A stretch of 64,000 nucleotides of DNA from Aureimonas ureilytica. Its GTDB lineage: Bacteria; Pseudomonadota; Alphaproteobacteria; Rhizobiales; Rhizobiaceae. This document shows positions 8,853 through 17,617 of the stretch, one piece after another. Each line of letters begins with the position of its first letter. Positions within the stretch are counted from its first letter, which is position 1. Position numbers and translations under genes: made by a program. The notes below the pieces were generated by a model. The model was not told the DNA's origin. It searched no databases and saw only the letters and a list, made by a program, of their open reading frames with translations. Location: NCBI RefSeq assembly GCF_001475935.1, contig NZ_LDQA01000020.1:1-64000 (forward strand). The letters are read 5' to 3'.

Positions 8853-9209
8853 CGAACCCACTCCATCCCAGGCGGCTTCATCGCCACCGATTGATCGACC
8901 TTGTCTGAGCCAACGCCTGCTTGAACGGCGCGTTCCCAAACTTCACGTCCCGGCAAAAGTTGCGTTTCAGCAAACTTTGCGTTTCAGCAAACTTCGCGTT
9001 TCGCCAAAATGCCGCAGCCGGACGATTGACATCCTGCCGTACGGCTCCAGACGATATAAGCGCGAGTCGGCGCCGCCGCCAATTGCAGCGGGGTGACACT
9101 CTCCGGCATATCCGACACGACGGTCGCCACAAGCGGGATCCCTCGTCGCCCTCAAGCCGCCATCATACCCCTCCCATTGGGCGAGCGAGGAATCATATAA
9201 GGAGACGGC
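8853..9209. other. 357-bp intergenic region between omp and uvrC
   Basis: A divergent regulatory region with no gene seen. It holds a tandem 17-bp repeat (8938-9005, listed separately), a TTGACA hexamer at 9026-9031 and a TATAAG at 9055-9060. Those two are 23 bp apart, too far for an ordinary sigma-70 promoter. AAGGAG at 9199-9204 is the uvrC ribosome-binding site. Confidence 0.5.
8938..9005. repeat. Tandem 17-bp repeat, three good copies plus one degenerate
   Basis: Copies at 8955-8971, 8972-8988 and 8989-9005 follow the pattern AAA-N-TT-N-GCGTTTC-N-GC; copies 2 and 3 differ at only three positions. A weaker copy precedes them at 8938-8954. Within copies the sequence TTTGC-N6-GCAAA gives a short inverted repeat across each junction. 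The array ends about 20 bp before a TTGACA hexamer and lies 200 bp upstream of uvrC, so it could be an operator array or a simple slippage product. Confidence 0.75.
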
Positions 9210-11360
9210 GTGCCGAACGGCCGAACCCGGCGGCGATGGCGCACCGCCATGCGACACAAGGGGCGCGGGCTCGCACCGCGCTTTGGCAGCGAAGACGACA
9301 TGATGGATGATCTGACCCCCGAGATCGACGACGACGACGAGGACGGTTTTGGCGAAGAGCTGGACGCGGAGATCGCGGCCGAGCCTTCGTCGGCCGCCAG
9401 CCTCGTCGCCGCGATCGAATGGGACGATGGCGGGCGCGACGTCGATCAGACGCTGGTGGGCGCCGATCTGATCGCAGCCTTCCAGAAGCAGTTGCCGAAC
9501 AGCCCCGGCGTTTATCGCATGTTCGACGAGGCCAATGAGGTTCTCTATGTCGGCAAGGCGAAGTCACTGAAGAAGCGCGTCGCGAGCTACACGAGGATGG
9601 CCGGCCATACCAACCGGATCATGCGGATGATCCGCGCGACCCGGCACATGGAATTCGTGACGACGCGCACCGAGACCGAGGCGCTGCTTCTCGAAGCCAA
9701 TCTGATCAAGCGCCTGCGGCCGCGCTTCAACGTCCTGATGCGGGACGATAAGTCCTTTCCCTATATTCTCGTGTCCGACGATCACGAGGCACCGGCCATC
9801 TTCAAGCATCGCGGCGCGCGCTCGCGAAAGGGCAGCTATTTCGGACCCTTCGCCTCGGGGGGCGCGGTCGGGCGAACGGTGGCCTCGCTCCAGCGCGCTT
9901 TTCTCCTGCGCACCTGCACGGATTCGGTCTACGAAACGCGCACGCGTCCTTGCCTGCTCTACCAGATCAAGCGCTGCTCCGGCCCCTGCACCCGCGAAGT
10001 CTCGCTGGAGGATTATGCGAGCCTCGTCAACGATGCGAAGGGCTTCCTGTCGGGGCGCTCCAATCAGGTAAAGCAGGCGATTGCCGGCGCGATGCAGGAA
10101 GCGGCCGAAGACCTCGATTTCGAGCGCGCGGCGGTGTTTCGCGATCGCCTCTCAGCGCTGGCCCATATCCAAGGCCATCAGGGCATCAACCCGCATGGCG
10201 TCGAGGAAGCCGATGTCTTCGCCATTCATCAGGAAGGCGGCCTGACCTGCATTCAGGTCTTCTTCTTCCGCACAGGGCAGAACTGGGGCAACCGGGCCTA
10301 TTTCCCGAAGGCCGACTCCACGCTGGAGCCCGGCGAGGTGCTCGGCGCGTTTCTGTCGCAGTTCTACGACGACAAACCGCCCGCCTCGCTGATTCTCCTG
10401 CCGGTGGAGGTGGAGGACGGCCCCGTTCTGGCCGAGGCGCTGGCGACCAAGGCCGGTCGGCGCGTTCAGATCGCCGTGCCCCGGCGCGGCGAGAAGAAGG
10501 ACCTGGTGGACCACGCGACCGCCAATGCGAGCGAGGCGCTGGGCCGACGGCTCGCCGAAACCTCCTCTCAGGCGCGGCTTCTGGCTGGCCTGAAGGAGAC
10601 ATTCGGCCTTGAACAGGTGCCACGCCGGATCGAGGTCTTCGACAATTCCCACATCATGGGCACCAACGCCGTCGGCGCGATGATCGTCGCCGGGCCGCAG
10701 GGCTTTGCCAAGAATCAGTATCGCAAGTTCAACATCAAAGGCACCGACATCACGCCGGGCGACGATTTCGGCATGATGCGCGAGGTCATGACCCGGCGCT
10801 TCTCGCGCCTTCTGAAGGAGCATGGCGACGCGGGCCCCGCGCCCACGCTCCAGCCGACTGAGAGCGAAAGCGCGGAAGAGGCGCTGGCCAGCGCCGAGAT
10901 GCCGGCTTGGCCCGACCTCGTGCTGGTGGACGGCGGCAAGGGGCAGATTTCAGCCGTGCGCAAGATTCTGGACGAACTCGGCATCGCCGACAAGGTCACG
11001 ACGATCGGCGTCGCCAAGGGTGTCGATCGCGATGCCGGGCGCGAGCGCTTCATCGTCCAGGGCCGCGATCCCTTCTCCCTACCCCCGCGCGACCCCGTTC
11101 TGTATTTCGTGCAGCGGCTCCGCGACGAAGCCCATCGCTTCGCCATCGGCACGCACCGGGCCAAACGGAAGAAGGAGCTGACCGCCAATCCGCTGGACGA
11201 GATCGGCGGCATCGGTCCTTCGCGCAAGCGGGCGCTTCTGCATCATTTCGGAACCGCCAAGGCCGTGTCGCGCGCCGCCTTCGACGATCTCCTGAAGGTC
11301 GAGGGTATTTCGGCGGCCATGGCCAAGACGATCTACGATCATTTCCACGAGCGACAATGA
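9210..11360 (+). CDS. uvrC: Excinuclease ABC subunit C
   Basis: Makes the dual incision in nucleotide excision repair together with UvrB. The 716-aa product has the N-terminal GIY-YIG nuclease ([11 protein letters not shown] and [14 protein letters not shown], about 95-120), a Cys cluster in the 235-255 region ([15 protein letters not shown]...KRCSGPC), a UvrB-interacting UVR motif ([13 protein letters not shown] near 305), the RNase H-like nuclease domain ([11 protein letters not shown]) and a C-terminal helix-hairpin-helix ([17 protein letters not shown]). GTG 9210 is chosen for AAGGAG five bases upstream; ATG 9249 or 9301 are alternatives. The first ~75 residues are an acidic extension before the nuclease. 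It is upstream of pgsA-moaDE, the usual rhizobial order. Confidence 0.95.
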   Translation: MPNGRTRRRWRTAMRHKGRGLAPRFGSEDDMMDDLTPEIDDDDEDGFGEELDAEIAAEPSSAASLVAAIEWDDGGRDVDQTLVGADLIAAFQKQLPNSPGVYRMFDEANEVLYVGKAKSLKKRVASYTRMAGHTNRIMRMIRATRHMEFVTTRTETEALLLEANLIKRLRPRFNVLMRDDKSFPYILVSDDHEAPAIFKHRGARSRKGSYFGPFASGGAVGRTVASLQRAFLLRTCTDSVYETRTRPCLLYQIKRCSGPCTREVSLEDYASLVNDAKGFLSGRSNQVKQAIAGAMQEAAEDLDFERAAVFRDRLSALAHIQGHQGINPHGVEEADVFAIHQEGGLTCIQVFFFRTGQNWGNRAYFPKADSTLEPGEVLGAFLSQFYDDKPPASLILLPVEVEDGPVLAEALATKAGRRVQIAVPRRGEKKDLVDHATANASEALGRRLAETSSQARLLAGLKETFGLEQVPRRIEVFDNSHIMGTNAVGAMIVAGPQGFAKNQYRKFNIKGTDITPGDDFGMMREVMTRRFSRLLKEHGDAGPAPTLQPTESESAEEALASAEMPAWPDLVLVDGGKGQISAVRKILDELGIADKVTTIGVAKGVDRDAGRERFIVQGRDPFSLPPRDPVLYFVQRLRDEAHRFAIGTHRAKRKKELTANPLDEIGGIGPSRKRALLHHFGTAKAVSRAAFDDLLKVEGISAAMAKTIYDHFHERQ

Positions 11361-11507
11361 GGGATCGCGGCCGGGAATCGACCGATCCAGCCGCAAAAGG
11401 CGGGCGGCGATGTTGACGCAGGCCCGCCGCCGCGTTTGAACAGGCGATCAGCAAGCCCATGGCAGCCGCATTCGCATTCTGCCGCCCATCCGAACCGGAC
11501 CGAACTC

Positions 11508-12089
11508 ATGGCCTCCAAGGCGCTGAACCTTCCCAATATCCTGACCTACGCGCGAATCGTCGCCGTGCCGCTCGTGGTTCTCTGCTTCTTCGTGGAAGGA
11601 AAGCTGCATGGTTCGGACGCCGCGCGCTGGTGGGCGCTCGGCCTTTTCGTCGTCGCAAGCGTCACGGATTGGCTCGACGGCTATCTCGCCCGCGCCTGGC
11701 AGCAGACCTCGACCATCGGCCGGATGCTGGACCCGATCGCCGACAAGCTCCTTGTGGCGGCCGCCCTCCTCTTGCTGGCCGCCGACGGCACGATCGCGGG
11801 ATGGACGATCTGGGCGGCGATCGTGATTCTCTGCCGCGAAATCCTTGTCTCGGGCCTTCGCGAATATCTGGCGGAACTGAAGGTCTCCGTCCCGGTGACG
11901 CGCCTCGCCAAGTGGAAGACCGCGACGCAGATGGTGGCCATCGCCTTCCTGCTGGCCGGCCCCGCAGGCGACGCGCTGGTGCCGTTCATCACCAAATCCG
12001 GCATCGTGCTTCTCTGGATCAGCGCGATCATCACGCTCTACACCGGCTACGATTACTTTCGCGCGGGGCTGCGCCATATCGACGTGTGA
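11508..12089 (+). CDS. pgsA: CDP-diacylglycerol--glycerol-3-phosphate 3-phosphatidyltransferase
   Basis: An inner-membrane enzyme that makes phosphatidylglycerol phosphate, the committed step to PG and cardiolipin. The 193-aa product carries the CDP-alcohol phosphotransferase signature D-G-x2-A-R-x8-G-x3-D-x3-D, seen as DGYLAR followed by GRMLDPIADK (about 53-79), and four or five hydrophobic segments. ATG 11508 gives the usual N-terminus (LNLPNILTYARI); the frame upstream to 11436 is not PgsA-like. It sits 147 bp after uvrC and 50 bp before moaD. Confidence 0.94.
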   Translation: MASKALNLPNILTYARIVAVPLVVLCFFVEGKLHGSDAARWWALGLFVVASVTDWLDGYLARAWQQTSTIGRMLDPIADKLLVAAALLLLAADGTIAGWTIWAAIVILCREILVSGLREYLAELKVSVPVTRLAKWKTATQMVAIAFLLAGPAGDALVPFITKSGIVLLWISAIITLYTGYDYFRAGLRHIDV

Positions 12090-12139
12090 CCCCTTGCCAA
12101 GGCGCTTCCGGCCTCGGGCGGGCAGAACGAGGATGGGAT

Positions 12140-12391
12140 ATGAAGGTCGTTTATTTCGCCTGGATTCGTGAGCGCGTCGGCCTCGACGAGGAGGAGATTG
12201 CGCTTCCCGCCGGTGTGGTCACGGTGAAGGATTTTCTGCACTGGCTCAAAGGGCGCGGCGAAAACTACGCCAATGCGCTTCAAGCAACCGAGACCGTGCG
12301 CGTGGCGCTCGATCAGGAACATGCCGAGCATTCCGAACCGCTCGGCGAATGCAGCGAAGTCGCGATCTTCCCGCCCATGACGGGCGGCTGA
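12140..12391 (+). CDS. moaD: Molybdopterin synthase sulfur-carrier subunit MoaD
   Basis: A ubiquitin-like small protein (83 aa) whose C-terminal Gly-Gly (PPMTGG) is adenylated and thiocarboxylated, then donates sulfur to cyclic pyranopterin phosphate in molybdopterin synthesis. The N-terminus KVVYFAWIRERVG and the core VAIFPPMTGG are typical. Its stop lies one base before the moaE start, consistent with making the MoaD2-MoaE2 synthase together. It relates functionally to the molybdopterin oxidoreductase at 2706-4811. Confidence 0.95.
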   Translation: MKVVYFAWIRERVGLDEEEIALPAGVVTVKDFLHWLKGRGENYANALQATETVRVALDQEHAEHSEPLGECSEVAIFPPMTGG

Positions 12392-12392
12392 G

Positions 12393-12854
12393 ATGAACGC
12401 GGTCGCGGTTTCCGTCCGATCGGCGCGAATCGACCTCGCAGCCGAAATGGCCGCCTTCGCACCCGATGGTGAAGCAGGGGCGGTCGTGACCTTCACAGGC
12501 TATTGCCGGGACGAGCAGGGACGCCTCTCCGCCCTCGAACTCGAACATTATCCCGGCATGGCCGAACGCGAGATCGCGCGGATCGCGGCTGAGGCGCGCG
12601 GGCGCTGGTCCCTGTCGCGCATCGCCTGCATCCATCGCTATGGGCTCGTTCGCCCAGGCGAGGAGATCGTCTTCGTCGCCTGCGCCTCGACCCATCGCAG
12701 CGCGGCCTTCGAGGCGGCGAGCTTCGTGATGGACTTCATGAAGACGCGCGCCCCGTTCTGGAAACGCGAGCATCTGAAGGACGGCACGACGGGCGGTTGG
12801 GTCGAGGCGAAGGACACCGACGACCATGCCGCCGACCGCTGGCACCGCCTCTGA
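12393..12854 (+). CDS. moaE: Molybdopterin synthase catalytic subunit MoaE
   Basis: The catalytic large subunit (153 aa) that converts precursor Z to molybdopterin using MoaD thiocarboxylate. Family motifs seen are GAVVTFTGYCRDE (about 30-42), LELEHYPGMAE, the IHRYGLVRPGEEIVFVAC block around 90 and the C-terminal FWKREHLKDG...WVEA with the catalytic Lys. It starts one base after the moaD stop. A terminator at 12877-12898 closes the uvrC-pgsA-moaDE cluster. Confidence 0.95.
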   Translation: MNAVAVSVRSARIDLAAEMAAFAPDGEAGAVVTFTGYCRDEQGRLSALELEHYPGMAEREIARIAAEARGRWSLSRIACIHRYGLVRPGEEIVFVACASTHRSAAFEAASFVMDFMKTRAPFWKREHLKDGTTGGWVEAKDTDDHAADRWHRL

Positions 12855-12876
12855 CGACTGACCGAAGCAAACGAAA

Positions 12877-12898
12877 ACGCCGGCCCGAAGGCCGGCGT
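12877..12898 (+). terminator. Bidirectional terminator between moaE and ndk
   Basis: A 9-bp perfect stem, ACGCCGGCC and GGCCGGCGT, with a four-base loop, preceded by AAAA. It lies between convergent genes, so it can serve ndk (the A-run becomes a U-run on the minus strand) as well as moaE. Confidence 0.78.
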
Positions 12899-12924
12899 CC
12901 TGAACACGGATCGTTCTGGCTGGA

Positions 12925-13347
12925 TCAGCCGACGATTTCGGTCTCGGAGAACCAGTAGGCGATTTCTTCCTTGGCGGTCTCGGCGGCGTCCGAACCATGC
13001 ACCGAGTTCTCGCCGATCGACAGCGCATGAACCTTGCGGATCGTGCCCTCGGCGGCCTGGGCCGGGTTGGTCGCGCCCATCAGCTCGCGATTGCGCGAGA
13101 TGGCGTTCTCGCCTTCCAGCACCTGAACGATCGTCGGGCCGGCCGACATGGACTCGACCAGCTCGCCGAAGAAGGGGCGTTCCTTGTGGACGGCGTAGAA
13201 GCCTTCCGCCTCGCGGCGGCTCATCCACACGCGCTTGGAAGCGACGACGCGAAGGCCACCCTCTTCCAGCATCTTGGTGATCGCGCCGGTCAGATTGCGA
13301 CGGGTCGCATCAGGCTTGATCATGGAGAAGGTACGTTCGATCGCCAT
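12925..13347 (-). CDS. ndk: Nucleoside-diphosphate kinase
   Basis: Transfers the gamma phosphate from ATP to other nucleoside diphosphates through a phospho-histidine. At 140 aa it is the standard length, starting [17 protein letters not shown]. The catalytic histidine is in the family signature [12 protein letters not shown] (His near 117). [13 protein letters not shown] and [17 protein letters not shown] are also conserved. A single gene that faces moaE across a terminator; the next minus-strand gene upstream (a GST) ends 75 bp before it. Confidence 0.97.
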   Translation of the reverse strand: MAIERTFSMIKPDATRRNLTGAITKMLEEGGLRVVASKRVWMSRREAEGFYAVHKERPFFGELVESMSAGPTIVQVLEGENAISRNRELMGATNPAQAAEGTIRKVHALSIGENSVHGSDAAETAKEEIAYWFSETEIVG

Positions 13348-13422
13348 CGGCTCTATTCCCTGGGGAGTTGGAGGATCGGCCGCTCTATAGCGGCGGCCCC
13401 GCGCCTCGGCAAGGACGCGCCG

Positions 13423-14115
13423 TCACGCGGCCGAAACCGAGCGCCCTTCCCCGCCATGCAGATCGAGGCAGCGCTCGAACCAGTCCGCCACGGGATCGCC
13501 CACCTCCAGCACCTGGAAAGTCGAAACGATACGGAGCCATTGGAAGGCGCTGAAGACGATGTAATCGGCAAAGCGCGGCTCGGCCCCGCCGATGAAAGAC
13601 TGCTTCTGGAGCGCCGCGCGAAGCGGCTCCAGCGAGCGACGGAACGCGGCGAGCTTCTCGGCTTCTCTCCCATCCTGCACCGCCTCCAGCGGCCGACCGA
13701 AAGCGGCTTCGCGCTTGGCGCGGAAGAAGGCGCGGTTCTCCTCGTCCAGCACGTCGTGAATGTCGAGAATGGCGACCGAGGCGATATAGGGGTGGATCGT
13801 GCGCTGCGACCAGCTTTCCACGAAGCGCGTCACGCCCTCGCCGGCTTCGCCGCCGAACAGCGACGGTCGGTCGGGATAGGCGCGGTCGAGATAAAGGGCG
13901 ATGGCGAAACTGTCCTGCACCACCTCGTCGCCGTCGCACAGCACGGGCACGGTGCGCCCGGTTCCGTTCTCGACCGACGCGACCTCGGTGAACGACACCG
14001 GGCGGCTCTCGAACGATAGCCCCTTGTGCGCCAGCGCCAGGCGCGCCTTCCAGCAATGAGGGGAGAAGGGCCGCTGCGAATCGCGCCCGACAAGTTCGTA
14101 AAGTGCTAGAACCAT
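13423..14115 (-). CDS. Glutathione S-transferase family protein
   Basis: A 230-aa protein with an N-terminal thioredoxin-like domain (LALYELVGRDSQRPFSPHCWKARLAL; glutathione contact region VVQDSFAIALYLDRAYPD) and a helical C-terminal domain (GGAEPRFADYIVFSAFQWLRIV). SPHCWKA gives an active-site Ser, a pattern seen in beta-etherase-like GSTs; the substrate is unknown. ATG 14115 with GGAGG ten bases upstream sets the start. The open frame continues far upstream into the ABC-F gene on the other strand, but that part is not coding. It diverges from the DinB-like gene with only 27 bp between starts. Confidence 0.88.
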   Translation of the reverse strand: MVLALYELVGRDSQRPFSPHCWKARLALAHKGLSFESRPVSFTEVASVENGTGRTVPVLCDGDEVVQDSFAIALYLDRAYPDRPSLFGGEAGEGVTRFVESWSQRTIHPYIASVAILDIHDVLDEENRAFFRAKREAAFGRPLEAVQDGREAEKLAAFRRSLEPLRAALQKQSFIGGAEPRFADYIVFSAFQWLRIVSTFQVLEVGDPVADWFERCLDLHGGEGRSVSAA

Positions 14116-14142
14116 GGCCTGCCTCCGGGATGGGATCAGCCT

Positions 14143-14649
14143 ATGTATCACGAACAGCTGATGACGTTTGCCGCCTATAACAGCTGGGCCAATGCGCGCC
14201 TGTTCGAGGCCGCCGCGGCGCTGGGGCCGGAGCGCTTCGCCGAGGATCGGGGCGTGTTCTTTCGCTCCATGCGGGGGACGCTCAATCACCTCCTGGCCAC
14301 CGACCGCATCTGGATGCGCCGTTTCACCGGCGAAGGGGACGCGCCCGATCGGCTCGACGCGGTTCTCTTCGAAAAGTTCGAGCCGCTGCACGAAGCGCGC
14401 GTGAGCGAAGATGCCAGGATCGAACGCTATATCGCTTCTCTGGACGAGGCGCGGCTGGCCGGTGAGTTCCGCTACACGCCGATCACACGGCCGGTAGAGG
14501 TCTCCGGCCGGCTCGGCCCGGCGCTGTTTCATCTCTTCAACCACCAGACCCATCATCGCGGGCAGGCCCATGCGGTGCTCACCGGCTTTGGGCTGGAGGC
14601 GCCCGGCCTCGATCTGATCGCCTTCCTGCGCGAAACCGGGCGGGACTGA
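14143..14649 (+). CDS. DinB-family (DUF664-like) four-helix protein
   Basis: A 168-aa protein of the DinB/YfiT four-helix bundle family, putative metal-dependent thiol or hydrolase-type enzymes. The three expected metal ligands are visible: His in GTLNHLLATDRIW (about residue 49) and the two C-terminal His in FNHQTHHRGQAHAV (about 131-139). The N-terminus YHEQLMTFAAYNSWANARLFEA is characteristic. The substrate is unknown; E. coli-style damage induction should not be assumed. Divergent with the GST gene, so both share a very short promoter region. Confidence 0.87.
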   Translation: MYHEQLMTFAAYNSWANARLFEAAAALGPERFAEDRGVFFRSMRGTLNHLLATDRIWMRRFTGEGDAPDRLDAVLFEKFEPLHEARVSEDARIERYIASLDEARLAGEFRYTPITRPVEVSGRLGPALFHLFNHQTHHRGQAHAVLTGFGLEAPGLDLIAFLRETGRD

Positions 14650-14691
14650 GGGACTCTTTCGCCGAGGCGCCAAACATGGCAAAAGCGCCCC

Positions 14692-16596
14692 ATGCTTCAG
14701 ATCAACGACTTGTCCGCCCGCGTCGCGGGACGCCTTCTGATTGACCATGCCAGCCTGATGATCCCGAGCGGGACCAAGGTGGGGCTCGTCGGCCGCAATG
14801 GCGCAGGCAAGTCGACCTTGTTTCGGGTCATTACCGGCGAACTCGCCTCCGAGACGGGCAGCGTCTCGATCCCCCGGGGAACGCGCATCGGCCAGGTGGC
14901 GCAGGAAGCGCCGGGCACGCACGAGTCGCTTCTCGAAATCGTCCTGAAGGCCGACGAAGAGCGCGTGGCGCTGCTCGCGGAAGCCGAGACGGCAACCGAT
15001 CCCGACCGCATCTCCGACATTCACCTGCGGCTCGCCGATATCGAGAGCCATTCGGCCGAGGCGCGCGCCGCTGCCATCCTGTCGGGCCTTGGCTTCGACG
15101 CACAGGCGCAGGCGCGCCCGGTGGGGAGCTTTTCGGGCGGCTGGCGGATGCGCGTCGCGCTGGCGGCCGTTCTGTTCTCGCGGCCCGACCTTCTGCTTCT
15201 GGACGAGCCGACCAACTATCTCGATCTCGAAGGCACGCTCTGGCTCGAGAATTTCGTGTCGCGCTATCCCTATTCGGTGCTGATCATCAGCCATGACCGC
15301 GACGTGCTGAACAACGCCGTCAACGCGATCGTGCATCTCGATCAGAAAAAGCTCGTCTTCTATCGCGGCGATTACGACAGTTTCGAGCGCCAGCGCGCCG
15401 AGAAGCTGGAGCTTCTGCAAAAGGCCATCGTCAAGCAGGACGCGGCCCGCAAGCATATGGAAGCTTTTGTCGAGCGCTTCCGCGCCAAAGCGAGCAAGGC
15501 CCGTCAGGCCCAATCCCGCCTCAAGGCGCTGGAACGGATGAAGCCGCTTCAAGCCATCGTCGAAGAGCATGTCACGCCCTTCGTCTTTCCCGAGCCGGAA
15601 AAGATCCTCGCGTCCCCGATCATCCGCATGGAAAACGTCTCGGTTGGCTATTCGGCCGAGCGCTCGATCCTGCGCAATCTGAACCTGCGGATCGACGCGG
15701 ACGACCGGATCGCGCTGCTCGGCGCGAACGGCAACGGCAAATCCACCTTCGCCAAGCTGATCGCCGACCGCCTGCGGGAACAGAGCGGCTCGATCACGCG
15801 CGCACCCGGCCTCAAGATCGCGATGTTCGCGCAGCATCAGATCGACGACCTGCGCCCCAACGAGACCGCCGTGCAGCATGTACGCCGGCACATGCCCGAT
15901 GCGCCCGAAGCCAAGGTCCGCGCGCGTGTGGCTCAGATGGGCCTGCCGACGCAGAAGATGGACACGGTGGCCGACAGCCTGTCGGGCGGCGAGAAGGCCC
16001 GCCTCCTCATGGGCCTTGCCACCATGGACGCGCCGAACCTTCTGATTCTGGACGAGCCGACCAACCACCTGGACATCGAAGCACGCGAGAGTCTCGTTCA
16101 CGCCTTGAACGACTATTCAGGCGCGGTCATCCTCATCAGCCACGACCGGCACATGGTCGAGGCGACGATGGACCGGCTCTGGATCGTGGGCGACGGCACT
16201 GTTTCGCGTTACGACGGCGATCTGGAAGACTACAAGAGGCTGATCCTGTCCGGCGCGCGGACGGCGGGTGGAAATCAGGGAGAGCCTGTCGCCGTCGTGG
16301 ACGCGCCGGCCGCCGTCTCGAAGGTGGACCAGCGCCGCGCGGCCGCCGAAAAGCGCGAAGCCCTGAAGCCGCTCAAGAAGAAGATCTCCACTCTGGAAAT
16401 CCAGATGGGTCGCTTGCAGCAGACCATTGCCGAACTCGACGGCAAGCTGGGCGACCCCGCGCTCTACACCAAGGACCCGGCCAAGGCCGCCGATTTCGCC
16501 AAGCAGAAAGCCAATGCCGAGCGCACGCTGGAGAAATGCGAGGGCGAATGGCTCGAGCTTTCGAGCGAACATGACGCTGCGATGGCAGATGGGTAA
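14692..16596 (+). CDS. ABC-F family ATPase (YheS/Uup-like)
   Basis: A 634-aa soluble protein with two tandem ATPase domains and no membrane segment. First Walker A GRNGAGKST (34-42), signature SFSGGW, Walker B LLLLDEPTNYLDL; second Walker A GANGNGKST (344-352), signature SLSGGEKAR, Walker B LLILDEPTNHLDI. The linker (about 240-310, rich in Lys/Arg/Gln) is the P-site tRNA interaction motif region typical of ABC-F, and the last ~90 residues form a charged coiled coil as in Uup/YheS. Such proteins act on the ribosome. Length and layout point to a housekeeping ABC-F rather than an antibiotic-resistance one, by inference. Confidence 0.92.
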   Translation: MLQINDLSARVAGRLLIDHASLMIPSGTKVGLVGRNGAGKSTLFRVITGELASETGSVSIPRGTRIGQVAQEAPGTHESLLEIVLKADEERVALLAEAETATDPDRISDIHLRLADIESHSAEARAAAILSGLGFDAQAQARPVGSFSGGWRMRVALAAVLFSRPDLLLLDEPTNYLDLEGTLWLENFVSRYPYSVLIISHDRDVLNNAVNAIVHLDQKKLVFYRGDYDSFERQRAEKLELLQKAIVKQDAARKHMEAFVERFRAKASKARQAQSRLKALERMKPLQAIVEEHVTPFVFPEPEKILASPIIRMENVSVGYSAERSILRNLNLRIDADDRIALLGANGNGKSTFAKLIADRLREQSGSITRAPGLKIAMFAQHQIDDLRPNETAVQHVRRHMPDAPEAKVRARVAQMGLPTQKMDTVADSLSGGEKARLLMGLATMDAPNLLILDEPTNHLDIEARESLVHALNDYSGAVILISHDRHMVEATMDRLWIVGDGTVSRYDGDLEDYKRLILSGARTAGGNQGEPVAVVDAPAAVSKVDQRRAAAEKREALKPLKKKISTLEIQMGRLQQTIAELDGKLGDPALYTKDPAKAADFAKQKANAERTLEKCEGEWLELSSEHDAAMADG

Positions 16597-16599
16597 AAT

Positions 16600-16632
16600 C
16601 CTTAACAAGGGCTAAGTTGCGAAAAGTTAAGG
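16600..16632. other. Inverted repeat after the ABC-F gene
   Basis: CCTTAAC (16600-16606) and GTTAAGG (16626-16632) form 7-bp arms with a 19-base spacer directly after the stop codon. The AT-rich arms and lack of a U-run make it a poor intrinsic terminator; it may be an operator for the following hydrolase gene. Confidence 0.4.
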
Positions 16633-16738
16633 CAAGCTCTGGTTGCTAAAGCTTGAGCGGGAGGGAACCGCCCTTTAATTCTCCCGTTCAGCGCCCGTAC
16701 GACATGCCTCGGTGGCGCGGTCGACTCGGGGTTATGCC

Positions 16739-17617
16739 ATGCTTCGATCCATAGCGACCTTTTCGATCGCCCTGTTTGTCGCAGCCGTTCCGGCCACGAG
16801 CGCGCCGCGTCCGTTTGTCAACGGACCGATGCCGAATCAGACCGGTTACGCGGCCGTGAACGGCATCGAGATGTTCTTCCGCGTCTATGGTCGTGGCTCG
16901 CCGATCCTGCTCATCCATGGCGGCTTGTCGGACAGTCGCGTCTGGCGCGCGCAGATCGAAGCTCTGTCGGCCCATCACATGATCATTCTGGCTGACAGCC
17001 GAGGCCAGGGCCGCTCGACGCGCACCAGCGATCCCATCACATACGATCTGATGGCCGAGGACTATCTCGAGCTTCTGGATGCGCTCGGCATCGAGCGCAC
17101 CGATCTCGTCGGCTGGAGCGACGGGGGCATTATCGGACTCGATCTCGCGATGAAGCATCCCGAGCGTTTGTCGCGCATCTTCATTCAGGCTGCGAACGCC
17201 ACGCCGGACGGCGTGAAGGATTACGATCCCGCGACGGCCGTTGTGCCCGAGCTCAAGCATTATGACGATATCTCGGACGAGATCGAAGCTCTTTGGGCCA
17301 ACGAGCCGAACTTCACGGCGGATGATCTGCGGTCGATCCGCGTTCCCACGGAAATCGTGATCGGGGATCATGACGAGGCCATCAGCCGCCGGCACACTGA
17401 ATATCTGGCGCGCACCATTCCCGGCGCGCGTCTGGTCGTGCTGCCCGATGTCGGCCATTCCGCCCCGCTGGAAGACCCGGAAGGCTATGCCGAAGCGGTT
17501 CTGGCCTTCGTGGACAAGCATGACGCGCCCGTCCACGATCCGATCCAGTTCGGGACCGTGCGTCAGGCTACGCTTTCTTTACCCAACGACGATCTTCCGT
17601 TTGTTGCCAGTAAGTGA
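16739..17617 (+). CDS. Secreted alpha/beta-fold hydrolase
   Basis: A 292-aa protein with an N-terminal signal peptide (MLRSIATFSIALFVAAVPATSA), hence periplasmic or exported. The fold landmarks are an oxyanion HG dipeptide in ILLIHGGLSDSRVW, the nucleophile elbow GWSDGG (Ser), an acidic residue in VIGDHDEAI and the catalytic His in PDVGHSAPLEDP. The substrate is unknown; esterase or haloperoxidase-like chemistry is possible. ATG 16739 is preferred because it begins the signal peptide; an in-frame GTG at 16712 adds nine residues. Its last 50 bases overlap the convergent holC gene. Confidence 0.88.
   Translation: MLRSIATFSIALFVAAVPATSAPRPFVNGPMPNQTGYAAVNGIEMFFRVYGRGSPILLIHGGLSDSRVWRAQIEALSAHHMIILADSRGQGRSTRTSDPITYDLMAEDYLELLDALGIERTDLVGWSDGGIIGLDLAMKHPERLSRIFIQAANATPDGVKDYDPATAVVPELKHYDDISDEIEALWANEPNFTADDLRSIRVPTEIVIGDHDEAISRRHTEYLARTIPGARLVVLPDVGHSAPLEDPEGYAEAVLAFVDKHDAPVHDPIQFGTVRQATLSLPNDDLPFVASK

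Noticed and set aside
8923-8935. Possible LexA box (GAAC-N5-GTTC) near uvrC
   Set aside because: Alphaproteobacterial LexA recognises a direct repeat GTTC-N7-GTTC; this is inverted with the wrong spacing.
8938-9005. CRISPR-like array
   Set aside because: Repeats are only 17 bp, directly adjacent with no spacers, and no cas genes are near.
9026-9060. uvrC promoter from TTGACA and TATAAG
   Set aside because: The two hexamers are 23 bp apart, outside the usual 16-18 bp, so they were not called as one promoter.
13423-16101. 892-codon minus-strand open frame running through the ABC-F gene into the GST gene
   Set aside because: Only the last 230 codons resemble a protein family (GST, from ATG 14115); the rest is antisense to two intact ATPase domains.
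14692-16596. ABC-F gene as an antibiotic-resistance determinant
   Set aside because: Its length, second domain and C-terminal coiled coil fit housekeeping YheS/Uup-type proteins; no resistance context is present.
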